A DNA stretch of 49,773 nt from an uncultured Pseudomonadales bacterium (GTDB lineage: Bacteria > Pseudomonadota > Gammaproteobacteria > Pseudomonadales > Azotimanducaceae). Shown piece after piece: positions 42,584 through 49,773 of this stretch. A program made the translations under genes and the position numbers. The notes below the pieces were generated by a model. That model had not been told where the DNA came from, did not search any database, and saw nothing but the letters and a program-made list of their open reading frames with translations. The stretch is taken from the NCBI GenBank assembly GCA_937921865.1, contig CAKZWF010000060.1, forward strand, positions 1 to 49,773, given 5' to 3'. Positions within the stretch are counted from its first letter, which is position 1. Each line of letters begins with the position of its first letter.

Positions 42584-43056
42584 GTGGCTGAGGATCCGCG
42601 TCCGTACAACATTCTGATGATAGCCAGTGACCAGGAACGATATCTGCGTCCTGATGAGCTTCCTGTTGGTTATCGACTGCCGGGGCATGAAAAATTGGCG
42701 TCCCGTGGAACCGTCTTTGACAACCACCAGATTGCTTCATGTGTCTGTACCCCCTCTCGAGCTGTCCTGTATACGGGACAGCATATTCCGAACAATGGAA
42801 TGTTCGATAACACCAATTTTCCAAGGGCAAATGATCTTTCTACGGATATTCCGACGATTGGAGATTGGCTTCGGAAACAGGGCTACTACACAGCTTATAA
42901 GGGTATATGGCACTTAACAGACGAGTTTGAAACCTGCACATGCCACCTTTTTTGTTGTCACAGGAGATGGAGGAATATGGCTTCTCTGACTGCTTCGGCA
43001 CCGCCAAAACAGGCGCAATCTGCATTTACGTATCTCAATTGAGAGCCTGCCAGTGA
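42584..43056 (+). pseudogene. Truncated and frameshifted sulfatase
   Basis: The N-terminal third of a sulfatase. PYNILMIASDQERYLRPDEL and CTPSRAVLYTGQHI (the formylglycine cysteine motif) are followed by GIWHLTDEFET in frame with the GTG at 42584. The similarity then continues in another frame (from 42943: PPFLLSQEMEEYGFSD) and ends at a TGA (43054-43056). The rest of the enzyme, including later metal ligands, is absent. There is thus at least one frameshift plus a 3' deletion. It starts 7 bp after the lipoprotein gene. Confidence 0.8.
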
Positions 43057-43359
43057 CTAGTGCAATCGGCAGTGGGACCTGCAGCTGTCGAAGTCACATC
43101 ATCAAGCCGCCACCGGGCCGGGTCGTCCGGCTACGCATGAAGATTACGCTCTGTTTCAGTCGCCAATGTAAGTCACAGGCATAAAACTGGGGTCGAACCG
43201 GAGTTTTTGCAGTTCAATCCATTAAACTTCGGTTCGACCCCGTTTTTAAGGCAATGGCCAGATGCTGGCGGGTGGATGCGCCAATTGGGCTCTTGATCCG
43301 GATATCAGCAAATTACGGATGTGAATCCAGCGTGCTAACGATTTTTACAGGAGTAACGG
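43057..43359. other. 303-bp non-coding stretch
   Basis: No gene is supported here. It holds the second copy of the 52-nt repeat (43189-43240), followed by a GTTTTT run, and the ribosome site of the VOC gene at the right end. The left part may be decayed sequence beyond the sulfatase remnant. Confidence 0.6.
43189..43240 (+). repeat. 52-nt palindromic repeat, copy 2 (REP-like)
   Basis: The same first 20 bases and nearly the same last 19 as the copy at 39682-39733; only the central dozen bases differ. Stem arms are GGGGTCGAACCG and CGGTTCGACCCC. A following GTTTTT run could let it act as a terminator. Confidence 0.8.
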
Positions 43360-43872
43360 ATGGACGATCAATCGCCGCGTTTCAGCTGGGGCCATATCAA
43401 CATCAACGTAATGAATCTGGAACGATCGATTCAGTTTTACGAAAAACTGGGGTTCGAGTTGTTCATTCCAGCGATTCCCTACCTTGGCTTGATTAGTGCA
43501 GCTGCTTCCCGGGAAATTTCCCGACCCGGTGCGGCTGCACTGGGCCTGGATGCGAAGACCCGTGCTCGTGCCTGCATCATGCAGCTTGATCGGGGTTTCC
43601 CGAAAATTGACCTCACGGAAATAGAAGGTGGTAACCAGGCCAAGCCGCTCACCAACTCTGACCTCGGGCTGGTTCGGTTCTGCCTGGCGTCCCAGAACCT
43701 CGCCGAAGACTACGAGACTCTGTGCAGTCAGGGGGTAGAGTTCCTTGCCCCGCCTCAAACCTGTGATGGAGGGCTGGCAGATATTGCTACCTGCGTTGAC
43801 CCTGACGGCACCCTGGTCGAGCTACTGCAGGTGTATCTGGACAAATGGCCCCGTCTGGACCTGAACAAATAG
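43360..43872 (+). CDS. VOC family protein
   Basis: A 170-residue vicinal-oxygen-chelate protein. WGHININVMNLERSIQFYEK starts the first module with a histidine ligand. LGLVRFCLASQNLAEDYETL and a terminal strand DPDGTLVELLQVYLD with the usual metal-ligand Glu complete the fold. AGGAG lies 7 bases before the ATG. It is 9 bp upstream of an MDR-type reductase, so the two are probably co-transcribed. The substrate is unknown. Confidence 0.88.
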   Translation: MDDQSPRFSWGHININVMNLERSIQFYEKLGFELFIPAIPYLGLISAAASREISRPGAAALGLDAKTRARACIMQLDRGFPKIDLTEIEGGNQAKPLTNSDLGLVRFCLASQNLAEDYETLCSQGVEFLAPPQTCDGGLADIATCVDPDGTLVELLQVYLDKWPRLDLNK

Positions 43873-43881
43873 GTCAGACTC

Positions 43882-44865
43882 ATGACCATGAAAGCCGTTA
43901 TCTACACACGCTACGGATCTCCTGATGTACTTCAGATCGCCGAGGTCCGGAAACCGACCCTGCAGAAAGACAATGATGTTTTGATCAGGGTCCGCGCTGC
44001 CGAAGCCACCAAGGCGGATTGTGAATTGCGCAGCTTCACCTATGCGGTCAAGTGGTTCTGGCTGCCGTTGCGGCTTGCTCTTGGCATCAGAAAACCACGG
44101 AGACAGGTTCTGGGCGGCTATTTTGCTGGAGAGGTCGTGCAGACGGGAAATTCGGTAAGCCGCTTGAAAGTTGGCGATCAGGTTTTTGGGGCTACCCAGC
44201 TTCGGTTCGGCACCTATGCAGAATATCTGTGCCTGCCAGACCACTACACCATTGTGGCGAAGCCGACGAACATGAATTTCGCTGAAGCTGCAGCAGTGCC
44301 GCTGGGTGGGCTGAATGCGCTGCACTTCATGCGTCGAGCGAACATCCAACCTGAAGAGAAAGTGCTGATCAACGGAGCCGGCGGCAGTATTGGTGCTCAT
44401 GCTGTGCAGATTGCCAAAGCCATGGGAGCACAGGTGACAGCCGTTGATAACGCTAACAAGGAGGATCTGCTGCGCGGGCTCGGCGTGGATCACTTTGTTG
44501 ACTACACCCGCGAAGATTTCACCGGCGGCGGCCGCAGTTACGACGTTGTATTCGATATGGTTCCGGGAAGCTCCTATACCGCCTGCATGAAACTGCTCAA
44601 TCCCGGCGGACGATATTTAGCCGGCAACCCCCGCCTGGCAGTCATGCTGCGTTGCCTGGTCACCAATCGCGTTGGTGAAAAGAACGCCAGCTTTGCGTTT
44701 GCCGGTGAGACTCAAGAGGAACTGCTCACGCTTAAAGAGATGATCGAGGCTGGCAGAATTCTCCCAATAGTTGACCGCGTTTATCCGATGGAGGATGCCG
44801 CACTGGCGCATCAACGGGTTGAGACCGAAGCGCGCCAGGGTGCTGTGGTGATCAGCGTTACCTGA
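43882..44865 (+). CDS. Zinc-less MDR oxidoreductase (quinone reductase-like)
   Basis: A 327-residue medium-chain NADPH oxidoreductase. A GroES-like N-terminal domain (GYFAGEVVQTGNSVSRLKVG) is followed by a Rossmann domain with NGAGGSIG (164-171). The zinc-binding Cys/His residues of alcohol dehydrogenases are missing, which places it with quinone oxidoreductase/enoyl reductase types. The end motif GAVVISV is typical. An alternative ATG at 43888 is possible. It follows the VOC gene by 9 bp and is convergent with an alpha/beta hydrolase. Confidence 0.92.
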   Translation: MTMKAVIYTRYGSPDVLQIAEVRKPTLQKDNDVLIRVRAAEATKADCELRSFTYAVKWFWLPLRLALGIRKPRRQVLGGYFAGEVVQTGNSVSRLKVGDQVFGATQLRFGTYAEYLCLPDHYTIVAKPTNMNFAEAAAVPLGGLNALHFMRRANIQPEEKVLINGAGGSIGAHAVQIAKAMGAQVTAVDNANKEDLLRGLGVDHFVDYTREDFTGGGRSYDVVFDMVPGSSYTACMKLLNPGGRYLAGNPRLAVMLRCLVTNRVGEKNASFAFAGETQEELLTLKEMIEAGRILPIVDRVYPMEDAALAHQRVETEARQGAVVISVT

Positions 44866-44882
44866 TCAGCCTTATCGCTGAG

Positions 44883-45773
44883 CTAGCGTGAATGCGCTTC
44901 CTGGGTCAGCGCGTCGATGGCGTCAATAACCTCAGACCAGAGCGGTTCAGGAAGATCATGGCCCATGCCTTCCAGCACCAGCAGCTTTGATCCGCGCAGT
45001 GCCTGGTGGGTGTCATGGCCGCCATCCAGTCTTACCAGCGGATCGGCATCACCATGAATCACCAGTGCGGGCACCTCCAGAGTCTCCAGAGCGGGGCGGC
45101 GATTGCCGTGGGAGGCGATGGCCGCCATCTGTCTCGCCACACCTTCCGGATAGAATGACCGATCGTAACCTTGCGCAGCGCGGCGCCGGACTTCATCTTC
45201 GGGCACCGGGTATGCGGGTGAGCCGATGACACCGGATACCGCCAGAGTTCTTTCGATTGCTTCTTCGCGGTTCGTGGCAGCCGGGCTGAGCATCGCAGCC
45301 ATGGCTTCGTCGCTGCTCGCTGGCAGTTCGGGGTTGCCGGTTGACGACATGATTGAGGTCATGGAATGGACCCGGTGAGGGGCCAGCAGCGCCATCGCCT
45401 GAACGATCATGCCACCCATGGACGCTCCGCAGATGTGCGCAGCCTCGATGTCCAGGTTGTCCAGAAGACCAAAAGCATCCGCGGCCATATCATCGAGCGA
45501 ATAGGGCGCACCGGCAGGTTCGCCTGCCATCAGCCGACCGGCGATCTCCATCATGTCAGGCGTGCCAAGATGGCCGAATTTTTCAGAGAGTCCGGCGTCC
45601 CGATTGTCGTAGCGGATCACGAAGTGATCGCGGTCTGCGAGTTGATCGCAGAACTCATCGCGCCAGTGGATCAACTGGGCGCCAAGCCCCATCACCAGCA
45701 GCAGTGGGCGGCTTGAGCGGCTGCCGAAGGTGTCATATTCGATGCTGATGCCGTTAGCGGTGATCTGAGCCAT
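44883..45773 (-). CDS. Alpha/beta hydrolase
   Basis: A 296-residue serine hydrolase. An oxyanion loop VMGLGAQLIHW precedes the nucleophile elbow GASMGG (Ser118). The acid is likely the Asp of HGDADPLV and the base the His of GMGHDLP. It resembles the carboxylesterase/3-oxoadipate enol-lactonase-like group. No signal peptide. It could hydrolyse an ester or lactone made by one of the Baeyer-Villiger enzymes, but this is speculation. Confidence 0.92.
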   Translation of the reverse strand: MAQITANGISIEYDTFGSRSSRPLLLVMGLGAQLIHWRDEFCDQLADRDHFVIRYDNRDAGLSEKFGHLGTPDMMEIAGRLMAGEPAGAPYSLDDMAADAFGLLDNLDIEAAHICGASMGGMIVQAMALLAPHRVHSMTSIMSSTGNPELPASSDEAMAAMLSPAATNREEAIERTLAVSGVIGSPAYPVPEDEVRRRAAQGYDRSFYPEGVARQMAAIASHGNRRPALETLEVPALVIHGDADPLVRLDGGHDTHQALRGSKLLVLEGMGHDLPEPLWSEVIDAIDALTQEAHSR

Positions 45774-45866
45774 GAAAAAGGTGCCTGACGGAAAACGGGA
45801 GGCGGATTCTTGCGAATCTTAAGTCTCGAATCAATCGCAACAGCGATGCGGGTCATCCCGCGCAAC

Positions 45867-45896
45867 TAGAACTGGAAAGATTTAGAACTGAAAAGA
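45867..45896. repeat. Imperfect 14-nt direct repeat upstream of cysH
   Basis: TAGAACTGGAAAGA (45867-45880) and TAGAACTGAAAAGA (45883-45896) differ at one position and start 16 bases apart, in a locally A+T-rich stretch about 140-170 bases upstream of the cysH start. Possible regulator binding site. Confidence 0.4.
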
Positions 45897-46037
45897 ATAA
45901 GTAATGAGTATTTTTGAGATTTGTAGCATATAACCCCAGCTTTCTAAGTAATGGCTAATCGTTCTTTTTACTGCCCGCTGTGCCTGCATAAGCTCCGGGT
46001 CTCGCCGGTGTGTTCCGGTCGAATCAGGAGATGGCCC

Positions 46038-46796
46038 GTGGCAACGAGACCAGGCAACGAAACCTCATCACATCAGCTGATCGAGATGGATCAGTTCGAG
46101 ACCGGCAGTTGCCAGCTTGAGAGCTGGAACCATAGCCTGTCGACAATGAGTGCTGGGGACCGGGTGCGCTTTGCCCTGAAAAGTTTCCCTGGAGTGCATG
46201 CCCTGACCTCGTCTTTTGGCGCTCAGGCGGCAGTCAGCCTGCATCTGTTGACCCGCGAGCAGCCGGGTATTCCAGTGATTCTGCTCGATACCGGATATCT
46301 TTTCCCTGAGACCTATCAGTTCATCGAACAGCTGACCCAACGGCTGGATCTGAATCTGCAGGTCTATCGCAGTGAACTCAGCCCGGCCTGGCAGGAAGCT
46401 CGTTATGGGCAGCGCTGGGAGCAGGGTCTGGACGGCATCGAAAGTTACAACCAGGACAACAAAGTCACGCCTATGCTGAAAGCGCTTGAGGAGCTGAGAG
46501 TGGGCACATGGTTTTCCGGGATTCGCCGAGTTCAGGCGTCGAGCCGGGCGGATACGCCGTTTGTGCAGCGCATCGGCGAGGTGTACAAGGTTGCTCCCAT
46601 TGCGGACTGGAACGATCGGGATATCTATCGCTATCTGCAGGCAAACGATCTTCCTTACCACCCGCTCTGGCATGAAGGCTATGCCTCAATTGGCGACGTG
46701 CATACGACCCGACGCCTGGCGGACGTAGCGAGCCTGGAAGAGACCCGCTTCAACGGACTGAAGCGGGAATGCGGCTTGCACGAGATCAACGTCTGA
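46038..46796 (+). CDS. cysH: Phosphoadenylyl-sulfate (PAPS) reductase
   Basis: A 252-residue CysH that reduces PAPS to sulfite with thioredoxin in assimilatory sulfate reduction. The PP-loop SSFGAQAAV (58-66), DTGYLFPET, the [13 protein letters not shown] segment and the C-terminal catalytic cysteine in KRECGLHEI (Cys245) are present. The cysteine pairs that hold the iron-sulfur cluster of APS reductases are absent, so PAPS is the expected substrate. The GTG at 46038 is preferred because AGGAG stands 7 bases ahead; a longer frame from 45951 adds a Cys-rich stretch with no family similarity. No other cys genes are adjacent. Confidence 0.93.
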   Translation: MATRPGNETSSHQLIEMDQFETGSCQLESWNHSLSTMSAGDRVRFALKSFPGVHALTSSFGAQAAVSLHLLTREQPGIPVILLDTGYLFPETYQFIEQLTQRLDLNLQVYRSELSPAWQEARYGQRWEQGLDGIESYNQDNKVTPMLKALEELRVGTWFSGIRRVQASSRADTPFVQRIGEVYKVAPIADWNDRDIYRYLQANDLPYHPLWHEGYASIGDVHTTRRLADVASLEETRFNGLKRECGLHEINV

Positions 46797-46831
46797 TTCA
46801 GCATCCGGCATCGACCTAATGACGATGCAAT

Positions 46832-47719
46832 ATGGACGAACTCGACACTTTGTCTCCGCCCAGCGCCGAACAGTTGGATGCCTACCGGCGTGATGGCTTT
46901 GTTCGCGTTGCCGACGCATTGTCCGAAACCCTGCTGGCCGAGTATCGGGAAATCTGCACGAACCTGGTTCGCAGCCTCGACGGAGCAGCCCGGCGGCAAC
47001 AGTTTCTGCGCGACTATGATGAGCGGCAGCGCGAGCAGATTACTGAGTTGCTGAGGCCGCCCGGGACTACAGGTTCCGATGCCAGCTCCGAAACCTACGC
47101 TCGTGCTTTCACTCAGATCACTAATTTGTGGCGGCATTGTGCTGCAATGGAGCGCTTGGTGCGTGCCCCCAGGCTTGCGCAGATGGCGGCAGCGTTGCTT
47201 GGTGCTACCGGCGTCCGTGTTTATCACGATCAGGCTTTGTTCAAAGAAGCTGGCGGCGGCCATACTCCCTGGCATGTGGACCAGTTCTATTGGCCTTTGG
47301 CGGGAGAACGCACGGTGACGCTGTGGATTCCGCTGCAGGCGGTGAGTGCGGACATGGGTCCGCTGGCCTTTGCGCCGGGTTCGCAGCGAACGGCCAGGGC
47401 CGGGGAGGCCGGCCGGCTGGCGATAAGCGATGAAAGTGAGCAGCGCCTTACCGAGCTGCTGACCGATGTGCCGGTTCTGGAGGATCCGTTTGTGTCAGGC
47501 GAGGTGAGTTTCCATAACGGCTGGACCTGTCACCGTGCCGGTGCTAACAAAACAGCCAACACGCGGGCGGCCTTCACCGTCATCTACATGGCATCAGACG
47601 TGCGCATGAGCGAACCTGAACATCGTAATCATCGCCTGGACGCGGCGCTGTGGTTGCCGGGCGTGGCGCCTGGAGACATCGCCGCGTCAGATCTCAATCC
47701 GCTTGTCTACGGCACCTGA
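46832..47719 (+). CDS. Phytanoyl-CoA dioxygenase (PhyH) family protein
   Basis: A 295-residue Fe(II)/2-oxoglutarate-dependent oxygenase. The iron ligands are H148-V-D150 in TPWHVDQFYWP and H234 in WTCHRAGANKT; Arg245 is placed to bind 2-oxoglutarate. The core strands TVTLWIPLQAVSADMGPLAF and APGSQR are typical of the family. It would hydroxylate a small organic molecule. It lies 35 bp downstream of cysH on the same strand, so it may share its transcript. A nested hairpin begins at its stop codon. Confidence 0.93.
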   Translation: MDELDTLSPPSAEQLDAYRRDGFVRVADALSETLLAEYREICTNLVRSLDGAARRQQFLRDYDERQREQITELLRPPGTTGSDASSETYARAFTQITNLWRHCAAMERLVRAPRLAQMAAALLGATGVRVYHDQALFKEAGGGHTPWHVDQFYWPLAGERTVTLWIPLQAVSADMGPLAFAPGSQRTARAGEAGRLAISDESEQRLTELLTDVPVLEDPFVSGEVSFHNGWTCHRAGANKTANTRAAFTVIYMASDVRMSEPEHRNHRLDAALWLPGVAPGDIAASDLNPLVYGT

Positions 47720-47748
47720 CCTGGCAACGAGCCAGGTGCCGGTCAGGT
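47714..47748. terminator. Nested hairpin between convergent genes
   Basis: An outer stem ACCTGAC/GTCAGGT encloses an inner CTGGC-AACGA-GCCAG stem. It spans the 40-bp gap between the PhyH-like gene and the opposing hydrolase and could stop both transcripts. Confidence 0.55.
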
Positions 47749-47759
47749 GTCGGAGTGAC

Positions 47760-48809
47760 TCAAAGACCTGGGGCAGTCCGACAGAAGTCGGCAATGCTGA
47801 CCGCGCAATCGCGTGAGATGTCCGGGCAAGCGATTGGAAAGATCTCCGTGCCATGAATGGTGCCCATGGCCTGTCGACATTTGGCCGCAACGCCCGCCCG
47901 CAGCAGCAGCCGGTAGAAATTGATGCCTTCGTCGCGGAGCGGATCGCACTCATTGACGCTGATCATTGTCGGCACCAGTCCGCGAACGTCGTCCTCGGTG
48001 GCAAACCCCGGCCAGGCCAGAGGGTTGCGCTGCTCGAATTCATCGATGCCGTAGGCCATCGCACCGCGATTGTGGTGCAGTTCCAGCAGGATGCCGTTGT
48101 TCTGCGTAGACGAAGGATTTTCCGGCAATGGCCACTCACCGGCGATATAGGGACACAGGGCGTAGAGACCTTTGATCTTACCGATGTCACCGTCGCGCAA
48201 CAGTTTCAAGCCGGCCGCCAGGGTCAGATTGCCACCGCCGCTTTCGCCGGAAATGATTATCTGGTCGGCTTTGATGCCAAGAGTATCGGCGTTGTCGCTC
48301 AGCCAGTGCAGACCTGAAACGCAGTCGTTCAGGCCGGCTGGGAAAGGTGCAACTTCTTCGGCCGACGACGGCGTCAGCGCGTTGCGGAAGTCCACCATGG
48401 CGACGGCCACGCCCTGGGCGGCGATGATCTTACCCCAGGCCCGATAGTTGCCGAGATAACAGGACAGCGATTGCATACCTCCGCCGTGAATGTAGTACAC
48501 GCAGGCGAGTGGCTCGTCGCTCTCCGGGCGGATGAACTGCACCTTCACTGGATTGCCGTCTGGTTGTGAAGTGAAGGTGTGATCGGTGATGGTCAGACCC
48601 GCGGAAGGTGCGATGTCTTCGTTATCACACATTTCCATGAACATCTGCATTCCCTGTTGCGCAGCCTGCGCCTCTTCGGTGTTCATTTCAGCAAGCAGGG
48701 TTTCGCGATCGTTAACATTTCCGCTTGAAGAGGCGGCGGGCATCATCCCGAAAATGGCTTTAATTCGGGGGTCGATTCTCGGGTCTTCGGTGATCTTTTC
48801 GTTGGCCAT
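47760..48809 (-). CDS. Alpha/beta hydrolase, hormone-sensitive-lipase-like
   Basis: About 349 residues from the ATG at 48809, which has AGGAG 8 bases upstream. The oxyanion motif HGGG (108-111) and nucleophile elbow GESGGG (188-193, Ser190) mark the HSL family. The acid is probably the Asp of NECDPLRDEG and the base the His of TIHGTE. An N-terminal cap of about 90 residues (helical, Met-rich MQMFMEMCD) precedes the core. It would hydrolyse short or medium acyl esters. No signal peptide. Confidence 0.92.
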   Translation of the reverse strand: MANEKITEDPRIDPRIKAIFGMMPAASSSGNVNDRETLLAEMNTEEAQAAQQGMQMFMEMCDNEDIAPSAGLTITDHTFTSQPDGNPVKVQFIRPESDEPLACVYYIHGGGMQSLSCYLGNYRAWGKIIAAQGVAVAMVDFRNALTPSSAEEVAPFPAGLNDCVSGLHWLSDNADTLGIKADQIIISGESGGGNLTLAAGLKLLRDGDIGKIKGLYALCPYIAGEWPLPENPSSTQNNGILLELHHNRGAMAYGIDEFEQRNPLAWPGFATEDDVRGLVPTMISVNECDPLRDEGINFYRLLLRAGVAAKCRQAMGTIHGTEIFPIACPDISRDCAVSIADFCRTAPGL

Positions 48810-48867
48810 GAGTTGGTCTCCTGGAGTCAAATTGAGCTGTGCGGATCAGATCCGCAAAGGATACTGG

Positions 48868-49368
48868 TCAGCGAGCGTTGAGCTGCAGCTGAATGGGTGT
48901 GCCGTCGGCGGTTTCAATATCGATATTGAAGGTATCCGCAGTAGGGCTGGAATAGGCCAGTGTCTTCAGGCCGCCAGCACTGGTAGCAGTAAATTTCACC
49001 GCCCGTTCACCCAGTTCGGTAAGGGTCATGGTCTGGGGCTCCGCGGTGCGCGGACTGAAGCCGGGATCCCATTGCTGGATGCGCAGCACCAGGGTATCGT
49101 TTTCTTCTTCGATGACAATGAGTTCGACCATCGCTGTGGCATCTGCTGTGGTCATCCTTACCAGGGAGGCCAACGAGCCCCCGGTGGGCGCAATCCAGTT
49201 CTCCTCCAGCGTTACCCCGGGTCCGGCAGGACCTGCCCAGGCGCCTGTCATCCAGCTGAGCGAACTGACCTTGCCAGTCGGATCGGCAACGGCTGTGATA
49301 TTTGTGACCGCTGCTATCGTGCAAACAAGTATGGCGACGCCAGTTTGGCGAAATTTTGTGATCTTCAT
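48868..49368 (-). CDS. Exported DUF6265-like protein
   Basis: A 166-residue protein from the ATG at 49368, with AAGGA 7 bases upstream and a signal peptide (FRQTGVAILVCTIAAVTNIT, then AVA). The mature part starts with LSWMTGAWAG and LEENWIAPTGGSL, followed by ELIVIEEENDTLVLRIQQW and ending in beta strands, the pattern of DUF6265 proteins (small lipocalin-like barrels). Function unknown. The frame is open upstream to 49578, but that part overlaps the divergent SDR start. Confidence 0.85.
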   Translation of the reverse strand: MKITKFRQTGVAILVCTIAAVTNITAVADPTGKVSSLSWMTGAWAGPAGPGVTLEENWIAPTGGSLASLVRMTTADATAMVELIVIEEENDTLVLRIQQWDPGFSPRTAEPQTMTLTELGERAVKFTATSAGGLKTLAYSSPTADTFNIDIETADGTPIQLQLNAR

Positions 49369-49474
49369 GTGTTGTTTTCCTTGCGCAGCGCAACAGAGTA
49401 GCGAAAAGCTCCCCTCATCACGAGTCAGCTTTGGCATAATCCCGCGCTCAAAAAAACAGGATGACGATCTCGAT

Positions 49475-49773
49475 ATGAAAAATCTGTTCTCTGTGGAAGG
49501 GAAAACTGTGCTGGTAACCGGTGGGTCTCGCGGAATCGGGGAAATGATCGCTGCTGGTTTTCTGGCGAATGGAGCCAAAGTTTACATCAGTTCCCGAAAA
49601 GCTGACGCTTGCGATGCCACCGCAAAGCGCCTCAGCGAGCAGTATGACGGCGACTGTATTTCCCTGCCGGCCAACCTGGCGGAACTCTCCGGTATCGAAG
49701 CCCTGGTTGCGGAGCTGGCGAAGCGCGAAGCTAAACTGGATGTGTTGATCAACAACGCCGGTGTTTCCTGGGG
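49475..49773 (+). CDS. SDR family oxidoreductase, RhlG-like (5' part only)
   Basis: The gene runs off the window; 99 complete codons are visible. It has TVLVTGGSRGIGEMIAAGF, the NADP-type SSRKAD after the second strand, and VLINNAGVSWG at the edge. The start MKNLFSVEGKTVLVTGGSRG resembles RhlG/FabG-like 3-oxoacyl reductases. CATAAT at 49435-49440 may be the -10 box. The catalytic Ser-Tyr-Lys part lies outside the window. Confidence 0.9.
   Translation, partial: MKNLFSVEGKTVLVTGGSRGIGEMIAAGFLANGAKVYISSRKADACDATAKRLSEQYDGDCISLPANLAELSGIEALVAELAKREAKLDVLINNAGVSW

Noticed and set aside
1..49773. tRNA, rRNA, CRISPR arrays, transposases, prophage genes
   Set aside because: None was seen on either strand; the only repeats are those listed.

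Overview
The window looks like chromosomal DNA of a free-living, probably marine gammaproteobacterium. The clues are a PilU-type pilus ATPase, a PAPS-type CysH, ModBC, an AcrAB/MexEF-like RND pump, periplasmic sulfatases and phosphatases, and many flavin, VOC and SDR enzymes. G+C is roughly in the mid-fifties by eye. Coding density is high. I see no rRNA, tRNA, CRISPR, transposase or prophage gene, and no recognisable transcriptional regulator.

Layout. 0.3-3.1 kb: GNAT-like acetyltransferase and an exported TPR protein (both minus), then gpsA (plus). 4.3-9.9 kb: Baeyer-Villiger monooxygenase, a SnoaL-like protein, a dimethylglycine/sarcosine dehydrogenase-like flavoprotein, and a VOC protein. 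10.1-11.9 kb: modB-modC without modA. 11.9-16.5 kb (minus): porin, arylsulfatase, VOC protein and nitronate monooxygenase; the porin reading frame is broken by a 7-bp tandem duplication. 16.7-17.4 kb: a selenocysteine-containing iodothyronine-deiodinase-like protein read through an in-frame UGA with a SECIS-like hairpin. 17.4-19.0 kb: PilU fused to a DUF4136 domain. 19.1-22.9 kb: four-gene operon of aldo/keto reductase, luciferase-like monooxygenase (apparent AUC start), acetoacetate-decarboxylase-like protein and SDR. 23-28 kb: MBL hydrolase, an alpha-toroid protein, a PCMT-erythromycin esterase fusion, and Hsp20. 28.2-30.2 kb: a channel-gene fragment and a channel gene sharing a 113-bp direct repeat on either side of a diheme cytochrome c. 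30.2-34.7 kb: flavin monooxygenase divergent from a Rieske dioxygenase alpha/beta/dihydrodiol dehydrogenase operon. 34.8-39.6 kb: DUF2784 protein with a small coupled ORF, then RND pump and adaptor. 39.7-43.2 kb: alkaline phosphatase, lipoprotein and sulfatase pseudogene, bracketed by two copies of a 52-nt palindromic repeat. 43.4-49.8 kb: VOC protein, quinone oxidoreductase-like MDR, two alpha/beta hydrolases, CysH, PhyH-like dioxygenase, DUF6265 protein and a partial SDR.

The genes suggest a cell that oxidises hydrophobic organic compounds such as aromatics, ketones and possibly terpenoids or steroids. It also strips sulfate and phosphate esters in the periplasm and exports toxic compounds. 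The most notable items are the deiodinase-like selenoprotein, the possibly phase-variable porin, the PilU-DUF4136 fusion, the rearranged channel locus and the AUC-started monooxygenase operon.
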